NCBI GenBank assembly: GCA_038257155.1
Contig: JBBSJP010000014.1
Coordinates: 33,567 to 97,566 of the forward strand
Source: JANJTY01 sp038257155
Lineage (GTDB): Bacteria > Pseudomonadota > Gammaproteobacteria > Xanthomonadales > Xanthomonadaceae
Direction: 5' to 3'
DNA length: 64,000 nucleotides
The notes under the pieces were generated by a model. The model was not told the origin of the DNA. It did not search any database and worked only from the letters and a program-made list of their open reading frames with translations. A program made the position numbers and the translations under genes. This document shows, one piece after another, positions 42,945 through 52,106 of this stretch (position 1 is its first letter; each line of letters opens with the position of its first letter).

Positions 42945-44351
42945 ATGCGCCCCACTACGCGACCGCTCGCCTTCGCCTTTGCCCTGGTCTTCGCTTCAGG
43001 GGCCCAGGCAACCGACTTGCTCGAGGCCTACGATCTGGCCCGCAGCAGTGATCCGCAGCTTGGCGCAGCGGAGTCGCAGAAGTTTGCACAAGGCGAGACG
43101 GTGGTGCAGTCGCGCTCCTTGCTGCTGCCGCAGATCAGTGGTTCCGCCAGCCTCGGGCGCTCGACCGGCGACAGCAGCGGCAGCCAGGTCTTCGGTGGTC
43201 AACCGCTGCCGCCCAACATCAGTGAAAGCAACAACCGCTCGCGCACCTACGGCGTCAATCTCACCCAGTCGGTCTACGACCATGGCAACTACACCAGCCT
43301 GCGCGCCAGCCGGGCTCGCGCGGCACGCTCCGAAAGCGACTACGAAGCCACCCTCAACTTCCTGATGATCCGGGTCGCCGATGCCTACTTCAATGTGCTG
43401 ACCGCGATCGAGACCCTCGCCGTGGCGCGCACCGAAGAGGGCGCAGTCAAGCGCCAGCTTGATCAGGCCGACCAGCGCTTTGAAGTGGGCCTCACCGCGA
43501 TTACCGACGTGCACGAAGCACGCGCCCGATACGACGCCGCGCGCGCCAGCGCCATCGCCGCCGAAACCAGCCTGTTCGACGCGCGCGAAGCGCTTGCCGA
43601 AGTTTCCGGACAGCATCTCACCGGACTGCGTGGCCTGTCGGAAGATTTCCAGCCGGAACTTCCTAGCCCGCAGGATCCGGAAGCCTGGGTGCGCCTTGCC
43701 CTGGATGGAAACCCGCTGCTGCGTTCACGCGATCTCGACCTGCAAGCCTCCGAGCACGATATCGGCACGGCACGCTCGGGACATCTTCCGTCGCTCAGCC
43801 TGACCGCCGGGTGGAACGATCAGGCGGGCTGGGGCAGATCCAACAACCTGATCACCGACACGTCCTCGCGTTTCAACAACATCAGCGACGGCAGCAGCAT
43901 CGGGCTCAGCCTGCACGTACCGATCTTCGCCGGCTTTGCCACCCAGTCGCGCGTACGGCAGGCGATCTACTCACGCGACGCAACTGCCGACCAGCTGGAG
44001 CAGGAACGCCGTGCGGTCACGCGCCAGACCCGCAACGCCTATCGCGCCCTGCTCGCCGGCATCAGCGAGATCGAAGCCCGCCAGCAGGCCGTGGTCTCGG
44101 CCACCAGTGCGCTGGAAGCCACCGAGGCCGGATTCGAAGTCGGCACGCGTACCATCGTCGACGTGCTGCTGGCACAGCAGCAGCAGGCCACCGCCCAGCG
44201 TGAGTACGCACGAGCCCGGCACGGATTCGTGGTGAATTCGCTGCGCCTCCGCCAGGCTTCCGGCTCGATCGCCTACAGCGATCTGGAAAACGTCAACCGG
44301 CTGCTCACCAGCGACGCCGAAGCGGCTCTCACGCTTCCGCAGGACGAGTAA
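42945..44351 (+). CDS. tolC: TolC family outer-membrane protein
   Basis: The 468-aa protein has a signal peptide (MRPTTRPLAFAFALVFASGAQA) and two OEP repeats: ATDLLEAYDLARSSDPQLGAAES and RSRTYGVNLTQSVYDHGNYTSLRASR in the first, GLSLHVPIFAGFATQSRVRQAIYSRD in the second, the alternating beta-barrel and coiled-coil helices of a trimeric exit duct. It serves RND pumps and type I secretion. AGGA precedes the ATG. The RND operon at 57-61 kb lacks its own outer-membrane partner, so this may serve it. Its 3' end overlaps waaA convergently by 23 bases. Confidence 0.93.
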   Translation: MRPTTRPLAFAFALVFASGAQATDLLEAYDLARSSDPQLGAAESQKFAQGETVVQSRSLLLPQISGSASLGRSTGDSSGSQVFGGQPLPPNISESNNRSRTYGVNLTQSVYDHGNYTSLRASRARAARSESDYEATLNFLMIRVADAYFNVLTAIETLAVARTEEGAVKRQLDQADQRFEVGLTAITDVHEARARYDAARASAIAAETSLFDAREALAEVSGQHLTGLRGLSEDFQPELPSPQDPEAWVRLALDGNPLLRSRDLDLQASEHDIGTARSGHLPSLSLTAGWNDQAGWGRSNNLITDTSSRFNNISDGSSIGLSLHVPIFAGFATQSRVRQAIYSRDATADQLEQERRAVTRQTRNAYRALLAGISEIEARQQAVVSATSALEATEAGFEVGTRTIVDVLLAQQQQATAQREYARARHGFVVNSLRLRQASGSIAYSDLENVNRLLTSDAEAALTLPQDE

Positions 44352-45654
44352 GCGGCTTGGGGTTCAGGGCCCTGTCGATGATCGTCAGGGTCCGTTCCAC
44401 CGCCCCGCGCTCCTGCTCTACCAGGCGACGACCAGCAGCGCCCATCTCGCGGCGCGCCTCCTCGTCGCTCATCAGCTTCTGCAGTACCGCGGCCAGGCCC
44501 TCGGCATCATTGATGCGCAACGCGGCGCCCTCGGCCAGCATCTGATCCGTCACCTCGGTGAAATTGAACGTGTGTGGGCCCACCACCACGGGCAGACCCA
44601 GCGCCGCCGGCTCCAGCGCGTTATGCCCTCCCACGGCCTGCAGGCTGCCGGCAACGAAGGCGACGTCGGCACTGGAAAAGAACGCCAGCAACTCACCCAG
44701 CGTGTCGATCACGAAACACTGCGACTGTGGTCCGGCAAGACCATCCTCGCTGCGGGTTGCGGTAACGAAGCCATAGGCGCGGCACAACTGGATCATCGGC
44801 CGGAAGCGCTCGGGATGACGCGGGGCGACCAGCAGCAGGGCGTCCGGGAAGCGTCGCATCAGCAGCGAATGCGCCTGGATCACCGCCTGCTCTTCGTCCT
44901 CGTGGGTACTGGCTGCAATCCACACCGGTCGTTGGGTTCCCCAATTGGCGCGCCAGCTGCGACCCTGTTCGGCCAGTTCCAGGGGCACCCGCATGTCGTA
45001 CTTGAGGTTGCCGGCAATCGACAAGCGTTCGGGTCGTGCGCCCAGATCAAGCAAGCGCTCGGCGTCGGGCTGGGACTGCGCCGCCACCCAGGTGGCCGCG
45101 CGGATCGCCATGCGCGCCAGTGGACGCACCGGGCCGTAGCCACGCAGTGAGCGTTCCGAGAGGCGCGCGTTGGCCACCACGATGGGAATGCCGCGCTCCT
45201 CGCAGGTGAGGAACAGGTTCGGCCAGATCTCGGTTTCCATGATCACGGCCAGGCGAGGATGGGTGCGATCCAGAAAGCGCCGGATCGCAGCCGGAAGGTC
45301 GTAAGGCAGGTAGACATGCGTGAGCTGATCGCCCCACAGGCGCTGCACGCGCTGCGAGCCAGTCGGCGTTACCGTGGTCAACACCAGCGGCGTACCGGGA
45401 TAGCGCTTGCGCAGCGCCTCGATCAGGGGGGCCGCCGCATTCACTTCGCCGACCGACACCGCGTGTACCCAGATCGAGTCGCGCAAACCCGGATCGGGAA
45501 ATATGCCAAAACGTTCGAACCAGCGGCTGAAGTAGCCGCGCAGGCGCAGGCCACGCGCCGCCAGCCGGTAAAGGATCACCGGCGTCAGCACGTACATCGT
45601 GGCGGTGTAGACGCCACGCATCAGGGCGCGGCCCAATCGCAGACAGGGAGACAT
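44329..45654 (-). CDS. waaA: 3-deoxy-D-manno-octulosonic acid transferase (GT30)
   Basis: The 441-aa inner-membrane transferase adds Kdo to lipid IVA. An N-terminal hydrophobic anchor (TATMYVLTPVILYRLA) is followed by DSIWVHAVSVGEVNAA with catalytic Glu70, IMETEIWPNLF, VVVGPHTFNFTEVTDQML and AGSLQAVGGHNALEPAALGLPVVVG. Length agrees with the family (~425). Start ATG 45654 is preceded by TATCCT exactly six bases away (-10-like) with no Shine-Dalgarno. It is divergent from lpxL across only 39 bases and overlaps tolC at its 3' end. Confidence 0.95.
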   Translation of the reverse strand: MSPCLRLGRALMRGVYTATMYVLTPVILYRLAARGLRLRGYFSRWFERFGIFPDPGLRDSIWVHAVSVGEVNAAAPLIEALRKRYPGTPLVLTTVTPTGSQRVQRLWGDQLTHVYLPYDLPAAIRRFLDRTHPRLAVIMETEIWPNLFLTCEERGIPIVVANARLSERSLRGYGPVRPLARMAIRAATWVAAQSQPDAERLLDLGARPERLSIAGNLKYDMRVPLELAEQGRSWRANWGTQRPVWIAASTHEDEEQAVIQAHSLLMRRFPDALLLVAPRHPERFRPMIQLCRAYGFVTATRSEDGLAGPQSQCFVIDTLGELLAFFSSADVAFVAGSLQAVGGHNALEPAALGLPVVVGPHTFNFTEVTDQMLAEGAALRINDAEGLAAVLQKLMSDEEARREMGAAGRRLVEQERGAVERTLTIIDRALNPKPLTRPAEA

Positions 45655-45660
45655 GGCGCG

Positions 45661-45687
45661 AGGATAGCGGATGGCGGCGGTTAGAAT
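45661..45687. promoter_or_regulatory. overlapping divergent -10-like hexamers for waaA and lpxL
   Basis: On the minus strand TATCCT (45666-45661) ends six bases before the waaA ATG; on the plus strand TAGAAT (45682-45687, 5 of 6) ends six bases before the lpxL ATG. The two starts are 39 bases apart, so both promoters would overlap the other gene's upstream region and both transcripts would begin near the start codon. Confidence 0.45.
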
Positions 45688-45693
45688 CCCGCC

Positions 45694-46608
45694 ATGCCCT
45701 CGTCCCTGCCCTTGCCTCGAACCCTGCTCTCTCCCCGCCATTGGCCCACCTGGCTGGGCATTGGCCTGCTGGTGCTGGCTGCGCGCCTGCCATGGGCGCT
45801 GCAGCGCGGTTTGGGCACCGCAATCGGCGCGCTGCTTTACCGCCTGGCCGGTTCGCGCCGTCGTACTGCGGCGCGCAATCTGGAACGCTGCCTGCCCGAG
45901 CTCTCACGTACTGAACGCCAGTCCCTGCTGCGCAAGAACTTCCGCGATGTCGGCATCGGCCTGTTCGAATTCGCGCGCGCCTGGTGGGGCACGCTGGGTC
46001 CACTGCGCGGCAGCGTGCCAGTCGAAGGCGTCGAGCACATTCGCGCAGCGCAGGCCGAGGGCCGGGGAGTGCTGCTGGTGTCTGGACACTTCACCACCCT
46101 GGAACTGTGCGGCCGACTGCTATGCGAGCACGTGGCGGTGGCCGGCATGTATCGTCGACACGATGCCCCGGCGCTGGAGTGGGCAGTGAAGCGCGGGCGT
46201 CTGCGCTATGCCAGCGCGATGTTCGCCAAGGAGGAGGTCCGCGCCGCAGTAAAGTACCTCAAGCAGGGCGGCATCCTCTGGTATGCGCCGGACCAGGACA
46301 TGCTCGGCAAGGACACGGTGTTTGCACCCTTCTTCGGCTTGCCGGCGGCCACCATCACCGCAACCCACCAGTTCGCGCGCCTGTCGGGCTGCGCAGTGAT
46401 TCCTTTTGCGCATCGGCGCGAAGGTGATCGCTATGTGATGCAGATACTGCCTGCGCTGAGCGATTTCCCGTCCGCCGACGTGGCAGCGGACTGCGCACGG
46501 GTCAATGCCGCAGTGGAGGCCATGGTGCGCGCCGCGCCAACGCAGTACCTGTGGCTGCACAAGCGTTTCAAGCGTCAACCGCCGGGAGCGGAAAGGTTCT
46601 ACGACTGA
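45694..46608 (+). CDS. lpxL: lysophospholipid/lauroyl acyltransferase family protein (LpxL/HtrB-like)
   Basis: The 304-aa acyltransferase adds a secondary acyl chain to Kdo2-lipid IVA in the inner membrane. The HxxxxE motif is His132-Glu137 in SGHFTTLELCG, then YRRHDAPALEW, LWYAPDQDMLGKDTVFAPFFG and ATHQFARLSGCAVIPFA, all standard. A signal-anchor helix lies near 19-35. Assignment as LpxL over LpxM/LpxP cannot be made from this. ATG follows TAGAAT by six bases. It overlaps the convergent ligase gene by 10 bases. Confidence 0.92.
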   Translation: MPSSLPLPRTLLSPRHWPTWLGIGLLVLAARLPWALQRGLGTAIGALLYRLAGSRRRTAARNLERCLPELSRTERQSLLRKNFRDVGIGLFEFARAWWGTLGPLRGSVPVEGVEHIRAAQAEGRGVLLVSGHFTTLELCGRLLCEHVAVAGMYRRHDAPALEWAVKRGRLRYASAMFAKEEVRAAVKYLKQGGILWYAPDQDMLGKDTVFAPFFGLPAATITATHQFARLSGCAVIPFAHRREGDRYVMQILPALSDFPSADVAADCARVNAAVEAMVRAAPTQYLWLHKRFKRQPPGAERFYD

Positions 46609-47849
46609 TCGGGTTCGGTCCGGGTACCCAGCAGTCCGGCGTAAAGGCCAAGCATCAGGAACAGCACCAGTCCCCAGAAACTGCTGTAGGCCGCGAAATG
46701 CGTGTTGATCGGAAACAGGGTCACCGCCAGGGCCAGCCCTGCCGGACGGATCCGCGCGCGGCCACGCGCATCGAGCTGGCGCCAGCTGCGCCACGCGAAG
46801 GCCGCGGCCGCCATCCACAGGAGCAAACCCGGCGCACCGGTTTCGCTGAGCAGCTCCAGCACGATCTGGTGCGCATGGAAGGCGCCGCTGCCATCGTCCA
46901 GCAGCCACATATCTCCTTCGGGCACGTGTGCTGCATAGGCGTGCCGAAAGCCGCGCACGCCCACGCCCGTGACCGGATTGGCCAGAAACATGTCCCAGGC
47001 CGCGCGCCAGATCGGCAGCCGGAAAGAGAGCGCGTGGTCTATTCCTGCGCTGTCGCCACTCAGCGCTGCCCCGGTGCGTGCCAGACGCGCTTCGAAGCGC
47101 GGAGACAGCTGCGCTGCGATCACCATCACCAGCGAGCCTGCGAGTAGCGCTGAAGCCAGCGCCGCGGCGCCACGCCAGCGCCCGCCGGCCTGACGCCAGA
47201 GTAGCCAGCCCAGCACCAGGCCGTAGCTCACCCAGCCGGCGCGGGCACCCGCCAGCAGCACGACCACGCCGGTCGCCAGCGCGGCGAGGGCCAGGCCCCG
47301 CCAACCGTAACGCGCCGCCGCCGGAACCAGCAGGAACGGTGCGAAGCCGGCCAGGATCGGACCGAGCTTCAGGTCGTCAGCACCGAATACACCCGACAGG
47401 CGATCGGCGGTTGCCTCGCCCCCGAGACTCCAGCCACTGACCGACTGGATCAGGCCATCCAGGATCCAGAACCCGGTGATCACCGCAACACCAAACAGCA
47501 CGCGTCGGGCGCGTTCGGCATCGGCAAGGGTGGCGACCGCAAACAACAGCCAGGGCAGGTAACGCAGATCCAGCAGGGCTTCCTGCATTACGCGCTGCGG
47601 CATCACCGCACCCAGCACCGACAGCGTTTGCGCCAGCCAGTAAGCGGCAAAACCGGCAAGCGCCATCTGCACTCCGGCGCGCGGCAGGCTCAGTCGCCCG
47701 CGCAGCCACCAATACGCGGCCAGCAATCCGCCCAGCAAGACCGGAAGCTCGGCGCCGCGCGACAGCGGCAGCAGGGCCGGCACAGCCAGCAGCAGCCATA
47801 CGCTCCAGCCCGGCAAGCGATCCGATTCAGTCACCGGCGAGCTCTGCAT
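46599..47849 (-). CDS. O-antigen ligase / Wzy-C family membrane protein
   Basis: The 416-aa protein has about ten to twelve transmembrane helices (e.g. VWLLLAVPALLPLS, WLLFAVATLADAERARRVLFGVAVITGFWILDGL). The Wzy_C domain in the C-terminal half contains FRLPIWRAAWDMFLANPVTGVGVRGFRHAYAAHVPEG with the large periplasmic loop and AFHAHQIVLELLSETGAPGLLL, the H-x-H-x-x-x-x-x-x-x-E motif. Whether it is the WaaL ligase or a polymerase is not decided by sequence. Start ATG 47849 lies inside the end of the GT4 gene, so translation is coupled. Confidence 0.85.
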   Translation of the reverse strand: MQSSPVTESDRLPGWSVWLLLAVPALLPLSRGAELPVLLGGLLAAYWWLRGRLSLPRAGVQMALAGFAAYWLAQTLSVLGAVMPQRVMQEALLDLRYLPWLLFAVATLADAERARRVLFGVAVITGFWILDGLIQSVSGWSLGGEATADRLSGVFGADDLKLGPILAGFAPFLLVPAAARYGWRGLALAALATGVVVLLAGARAGWVSYGLVLGWLLWRQAGGRWRGAAALASALLAGSLVMVIAAQLSPRFEARLARTGAALSGDSAGIDHALSFRLPIWRAAWDMFLANPVTGVGVRGFRHAYAAHVPEGDMWLLDDGSGAFHAHQIVLELLSETGAPGLLLWMAAAAFAWRSWRQLDARGRARIRPAGLALAVTLFPINTHFAAYSSFWGLVLFLMLGLYAGLLGTRTEPDQS

Positions 47850-48936
47850 ACAGATCCAGTGTGGCGGACTGCATCGCCGCCAGGGTGTAGGGAATGTCCG
47901 CCGGCAGCTCTGGAGGTGCGCTGAGCAGGTGCAGCGCAGCACGCGTCAGTGATTCATGGTCATCCAGCGCCACGGCGCCAGCCGGATACAGTTCGCCGAG
48001 CAGCTCGCCAACACCGCCATGTGCCCAGCCCAGCACCGGTCGCCCGATCGACAAGGCCTCCAGCACCGTACGGCCGAAGGCCTCCGGTTTGTCTGACAGC
48101 TGCAGCACCAGATCGGCGCAGGCATAGGCCTCGCGCACCTCGCTGATCGGTGCGCTGATCACCAGGCGCTCGGCGACTCCGCGTTGCAGGGCCAGTTGGC
48201 GCAACTCTTCCAGATAGCGTTCACGCCCGGACTCCAGCGCGCCCAGCAACCACAGGCGCGCATCCACGCCTTGCCCAACCAGGTCGGCGAGCAAGCCAAT
48301 GGCCGCCGCATGGCCCTTGAGACGCGTACCGCGACCGGGCATCAGCAGCAGGCGGCCCTCGCTCAGACCAGGGTGCCGGCCGAATTGCGCCTCACGCCAT
48401 GTCGGCGACACGGTGAAACCGCGGGGAAATTCCTGCGCGTCGATGCCGCGCGGAATTACCCGCAACGCCGAGGGTGTAGCGTCGGGGTAGTGCTTCAACA
48501 GGTGATCCCGCACGCAGCCCGAGACGCAGATCACCCGTTCGGCGCGCGACATGATGCGGCTGTAGCGCGAGGGCGAGTTCAGTCCATGCGCGGTAGTGAC
48601 GAAATGCGCTCCCGGCAGCTGTCGCTTGCGCAGGGCCAGATGCGCAATCCAGGCCGGCAGGCGCGAGCGCGCATGCACGATGTCGGGTTTCAGCCAGGCC
48701 AGCAGGCGGCGCAGGGTAAACACATGGCGCAGCACCCAGGGTCGCTTGCGTCCCAGATCCAGCCAGATGTGTTCGCTGCCTTGCTCCTCCAGTTGCGGCA
48801 CCAGGCGTCCGCCGGCTGACACCACTACCGAGCGATGCCCGGCAGCTACCAGAGCCTGCGCGATCTCCAGCGTGGAACGTTCGACGCCACCGGACTCAAG
48901 CGCCGGCAGCAGCTGCAGCACAGTCAGGCGGCGCAT
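47827..48936 (-). CDS. glycosyltransferase family 4 protein
   Basis: The 369-aa GT-B enzyme begins MRRLTVLQLLPALESGGVERSTLEIAQAL, the donor-nucleotide GGVE loop, then VCVSGCVRDHLLKHYPDATPSALRVIPRGID, LLLMPGRGTRLKGH and KPEAFGRTVLEALSIGRPVLGWAHGGVGELL, the E-x7-E retaining motif of GT4. It probably adds a sugar to LPS core or a surface glycan. It lies between the zinc-ribbon gene and the ligase gene and overlaps the latter. The longer frame to 49023 is rejected: MRRLTVLQL is the conserved start. Confidence 0.9.
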   Translation of the reverse strand: MRRLTVLQLLPALESGGVERSTLEIAQALVAAGHRSVVVSAGGRLVPQLEEQGSEHIWLDLGRKRPWVLRHVFTLRRLLAWLKPDIVHARSRLPAWIAHLALRKRQLPGAHFVTTAHGLNSPSRYSRIMSRAERVICVSGCVRDHLLKHYPDATPSALRVIPRGIDAQEFPRGFTVSPTWREAQFGRHPGLSEGRLLLMPGRGTRLKGHAAAIGLLADLVGQGVDARLWLLGALESGRERYLEELRQLALQRGVAERLVISAPISEVREAYACADLVLQLSDKPEAFGRTVLEALSIGRPVLGWAHGGVGELLGELYPAGAVALDDHESLTRAALHLLSAPPELPADIPYTLAAMQSATLDLYAELAGD

Positions 48937-48952
48937 GCTGCGCCCGCCCGGA

Positions 48953-49156
48953 TCAGTCAACCAGGACGTACTGCGCGCCGCAGTACGGACATTTCGACTG
49001 GCCGCCTTCGTCTTCGATCGCAAGGTAGACGCGCGGATGCGAATTCCACAGCGCCATGGCGGGCTGCGGGCAGCTCAACGGCAGCTCGGCGCGGCGCACC
49101 TCGTAGCGGCTCTGGGTATTGGCCGGCTGGGTAGCGGCGGGGTCGGTCGACAGCAT
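48953..49156 (-). CDS. zinc-finger (zf-CHCC) domain protein
   Basis: The 67-aa protein contains RRAELPLSCPQPAMALWNSHPRVYLAIEDEGGQSKCPYCGAQYVLVD: one Cys, one His and CPYC form the CHCC zinc site of the small NDUFS6-like family. Function of the bacterial members is not established. An alternative ATG at 49186 adds ten residues (MPARILLLNS); neither start has a good ribosome site. It is 17 bases before the GT4 gene on the same strand, an arrangement also common in xanthomonads. Confidence 0.85.
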   Translation of the reverse strand: MLSTDPAATQPANTQSRYEVRRAELPLSCPQPAMALWNSHPRVYLAIEDEGGQSKCPYCGAQYVLVD

Positions 49157-49291
49157 GGAATTCAGCAGCAGAATGCGGGCTGGCATTCTACACCGCGGCC
49201 GGTATCGCCGGCTCCGCACTTGACCCTGAGCAAATGCCACCGGCCTTCGCGGTGCAATACTGTGACCACCGAACCCGACCGGAGAACCCGC

Positions 49292-49879
49292 ATGGCCAAG
49301 AGCAAGCCCGACAAGACCGTTGCCGACAGCAGTGCCGCGGCCAGGTCCGACGTCCAGGCGATCGAGCAGCAGCGCCTCAAACTGCCCGCGAAAGCCGGCG
49401 GCAAGGAAGTCCAGGAAGACGCCGGCGGCCGCATGCTGGGCTACATCCGCCGCGTGGGCAAGGCCGCCAGCGAGGGGACGCCGCGGCTGCTGGTGGCGCT
49501 GGATGGCTCGAGCATCAGTCGCCGGGTGATCGACACCCTGGTGAGCTGGCGGCATGCCACGCAATGGCCCTTCGAGTTGCATCTGCTGAACGTGCAGCCG
49601 CTGCTGCCGCAAAAGGAAGCCCGGAAGTTCCTCGCGCAATGGGCCGAGAAGGACACCGAGTTCGCCCGCGCCATGCTGGAAAAGGCCGGCATGGACTACG
49701 TCCTGCACGTCGCGATGGGTGATCCCGCCGAGAACGTGCTGCTGCGCGCCGACGCCGTCGGCGCCAGCCAGATCGTGATGGGCACGCGCGGCCAGAACCT
49801 GCTCGGCACCGTGCTGATGGGCTCAGTGGCCTACAAGGTGGTGCACGGCGCGCATCTGCCGGTGACGCTGATTCGCTGA
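49292..49879 (+). CDS. universal stress protein (UspA family)
   Basis: The 195-aa protein has a ~55-aa charged N-terminal extension, then a UspA domain: RLLVALDGSSISRRVIDTL and a C-terminal MGTRGQNLLGTVLMGSVAYKV, which fits the ATP-binding G-2x-G-9x-G(S) motif exactly. ATP-binding Usp proteins dimerise and respond to stress. GGAG before the ATG fixes the start; the longer frame to 48596 is rejected because it overlaps the GT4 gene. It is divergent from the zinc-ribbon gene. Confidence 0.9.
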   Translation: MAKSKPDKTVADSSAAARSDVQAIEQQRLKLPAKAGGKEVQEDAGGRMLGYIRRVGKAASEGTPRLLVALDGSSISRRVIDTLVSWRHATQWPFELHLLNVQPLLPQKEARKFLAQWAEKDTEFARAMLEKAGMDYVLHVAMGDPAENVLLRADAVGASQIVMGTRGQNLLGTVLMGSVAYKVVHGAHLPVTLIR

Positions 49880-49965
49880 TCAGCAGACTCGGTAGCTGCG
49901 TCCGGTGTGAGCCTCCTCGCCCGGAGGCGCTCACCGGGGCACCGAAGCATCAGAAGGTCGGGCTC

Positions 49966-52098
49966 TCAGTCGGCGAGCCTGAGGCGCAGGCAGCGCACAG
50001 GCTCAGCCACATTCTTGAAGCGTCGCGCTCCCAGATCCTCGGCCTTCAACCCGAGTGCAGCAACCGCCTCCTCCATGGTTGAAGTGGCTACCAGCTCATT
50101 GGGCCCTGCTACCGACTGCAGCCGGGCGGCCAGGTTGACGACGGCGCCGAACACGTCGCCGTCGTGGGCCAGCACCACTTCACCGCAGTGGACACTGCTG
50201 TGCAGGGGCAATGGTTCGAGTCCGCGTCGACGCGCCTCACGTCGAAACTCGGCATGCAATTCACGTGCTGCGATGACGGCCTGCTGGGCCTGATCGAACA
50301 GTAGCAGGGTGGCATCGCCAAGGGTTTTCACCAGGCGTCCCGCATGCCGATCCGCAACCCGTCGGGCACTGCGGTGCAGCAGTGCGGCGAGGGTCAATGC
50401 CTCGGCCTCATCCTGCTCGCTCAAGCGCGTAAACCCCGACAAGTCGGTGAACAACACGCTACGGATCGCGCGCTCACCCTGGGCCAGGGCCTCGGGCGGC
50501 AGAAGGCGCGCCATCAGGTGACCGACCCGTCGCTCAACTCGGGTACGCAGCGGACCGAAGGCGAGCGCGGTCATGGTTCCGGCCACGAGGGCGCCGGCCT
50601 CACTGGGCAGGCCCACACGCACCACCACCTGAGAGGAGACTGCCCCTTCCAGGGCCACGAAAAGCGCTGTCAGCATGATGCCCAGTACGGCAGTGGCAGC
50701 GCCGCGACGAAGCGCAAGTTCAGGGTCGAAGCTTCCGCGCAGCAGGACGGAAAGAAACAGCGACAGCACGAAGGCCAGCGCCAACCAGGGCAAGGCCAGC
50801 ACCCTGAGCGCGTTCAAATGGGAAAGAACCCAGTCGCTGGCAGGATGCGCGCCCAAACGCTCAAGCCCCAGGTAGGCGAGCAGACCGGCAACAGCAAGGG
50901 TCCAGACGAGCATGGCACCCGCGTTGCCGATATAGATGAGGGCGATGGCGCGGCGATGTGCCTCGCCGCCGTACCGGAAGCTGAACCAGAGCAGATGCAG
51001 CGAATAGAGCATCGCGACCAGGCCAACAAGCAGCACGGCTAATGACATCGGGCCACCTGAACTTGCGCCCGAGCGAATCGAAGCGTGCCAGTACGCCACC
51101 AATCCGCCGAATAGCACGGCCATGCCAATCCAGCCGGGCCAGGACTGCAGGCTGCGCACCAGACGGAACTCTCCTCGCGCCAGACGGCTGCTGCTGGCGC
51201 GAAGTCCCCAGTAACGAAAACGAATGGACGCTACCGGATCCAGATGCAGGACCGCCAGGTAAACAATTCCCAGCAGCAGACCAAGGCGGAATGCAGGCGG
51301 CCCGTCCAGCAGCGGCAAAACAAACTGCAGCGCAATGACAAGGAGCAGGACGAACAGCAGCAGCCAGACTGCTTCGCGCGAGCGGAACAAGCGCTGTGGC
51401 AGGGGCAACTGTCGATCAGCATCAGTGCAGGCAGGTCCGAATCGCTCCCTCGGCAGCCATGACCACAGTCGCCACAGGCCCACACCCTGTCGAATCCGCG
51501 TAGCCAATGCACGTTGTTCACGCGTTTCGGTTTCAATGCGATGGGATTCACGCTCCAGGGTGACGGGCTCCGGATAGCTTCGGAAGCATTGCATCAGCGC
51601 CAGCAGACCCCAGCCAAAACAGGCGAGTGCGATCGCGTCGGCGAGCAGCGGGATCACCGACGTTGTCAGCTGCGGAAGCAGCCAAGGTCGCAAGGCAACA
51701 AACCAGGCCAGCGCCAGCGCCTGCAAGGCCATCGCGAGGGCGAGCAAGCGGCTTGGCGCGCGCCCGCCGCCCCGCCAGAGCAACCAGTTGGCCAGCAGTG
51801 CCGCGGAAACAGCACTGGCCGCAAGCAGCCAGGCATAGGCCAAGGCTGTCCAGCGTGGCACGCCGTCTTGGAACAACAAATTGAGAGCAATGGCGTGCAG
51901 GGGAAAGCCAGACCACGGGCCGCTGTTTGCCGACTGGGAGAGCAGCAGCGGCCATTTCCAGATCACGGCGCAGGCGCTGACCAGCGCCAGCAGCGCGAGC
52001 AGGCGCAACAGCCACAGCGGCATTCGCCCGGGCACACCCGCCATCGCGCCATGCGCGGCGCGCAGCGGGCTCGCTTGTTCAGTGCAGTCCGCGTCCAT
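49966..52098 (-). CDS. multi-pass membrane adenylate cyclase (class III)
   Basis: The 710-aa protein has a long membrane region (residues ~25-545) with about ten transmembrane segments and a C-terminal class III cyclase domain: VLFTDLSGFT (metal Asp552), KTLGDATLL (Lys591 for adenine, Asp595 metal), DGDVFG (Asp648) and VVNLAARL (Asn655 and Arg659 in transition-state binding). The Lys/Asp pair favours ATP over GTP. There is no recognisable sensor fold in the membrane part. A TTGACC...TAGCCT pair with an 18-base spacer ends eight bases before the ATG. Convergent with the stress-protein gene. Confidence 0.92.
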   Translation of the reverse strand: MDADCTEQASPLRAAHGAMAGVPGRMPLWLLRLLALLALVSACAVIWKWPLLLSQSANSGPWSGFPLHAIALNLLFQDGVPRWTALAYAWLLAASAVSAALLANWLLWRGGGRAPSRLLALAMALQALALAWFVALRPWLLPQLTTSVIPLLADAIALACFGWGLLALMQCFRSYPEPVTLERESHRIETETREQRALATRIRQGVGLWRLWSWLPRERFGPACTDADRQLPLPQRLFRSREAVWLLLFVLLLVIALQFVLPLLDGPPAFRLGLLLGIVYLAVLHLDPVASIRFRYWGLRASSSRLARGEFRLVRSLQSWPGWIGMAVLFGGLVAYWHASIRSGASSGGPMSLAVLLVGLVAMLYSLHLLWFSFRYGGEAHRRAIALIYIGNAGAMLVWTLAVAGLLAYLGLERLGAHPASDWVLSHLNALRVLALPWLALAFVLSLFLSVLLRGSFDPELALRRGAATAVLGIMLTALFVALEGAVSSQVVVRVGLPSEAGALVAGTMTALAFGPLRTRVERRVGHLMARLLPPEALAQGERAIRSVLFTDLSGFTRLSEQDEAEALTLAALLHRSARRVADRHAGRLVKTLGDATLLLFDQAQQAVIAARELHAEFRREARRRGLEPLPLHSSVHCGEVVLAHDGDVFGAVVNLAARLQSVAGPNELVATSTMEEAVAALGLKAEDLGARRFKNVAEPVRCLRLRLAD

Positions 52099-52106
52099 GA
52101 CGACTC

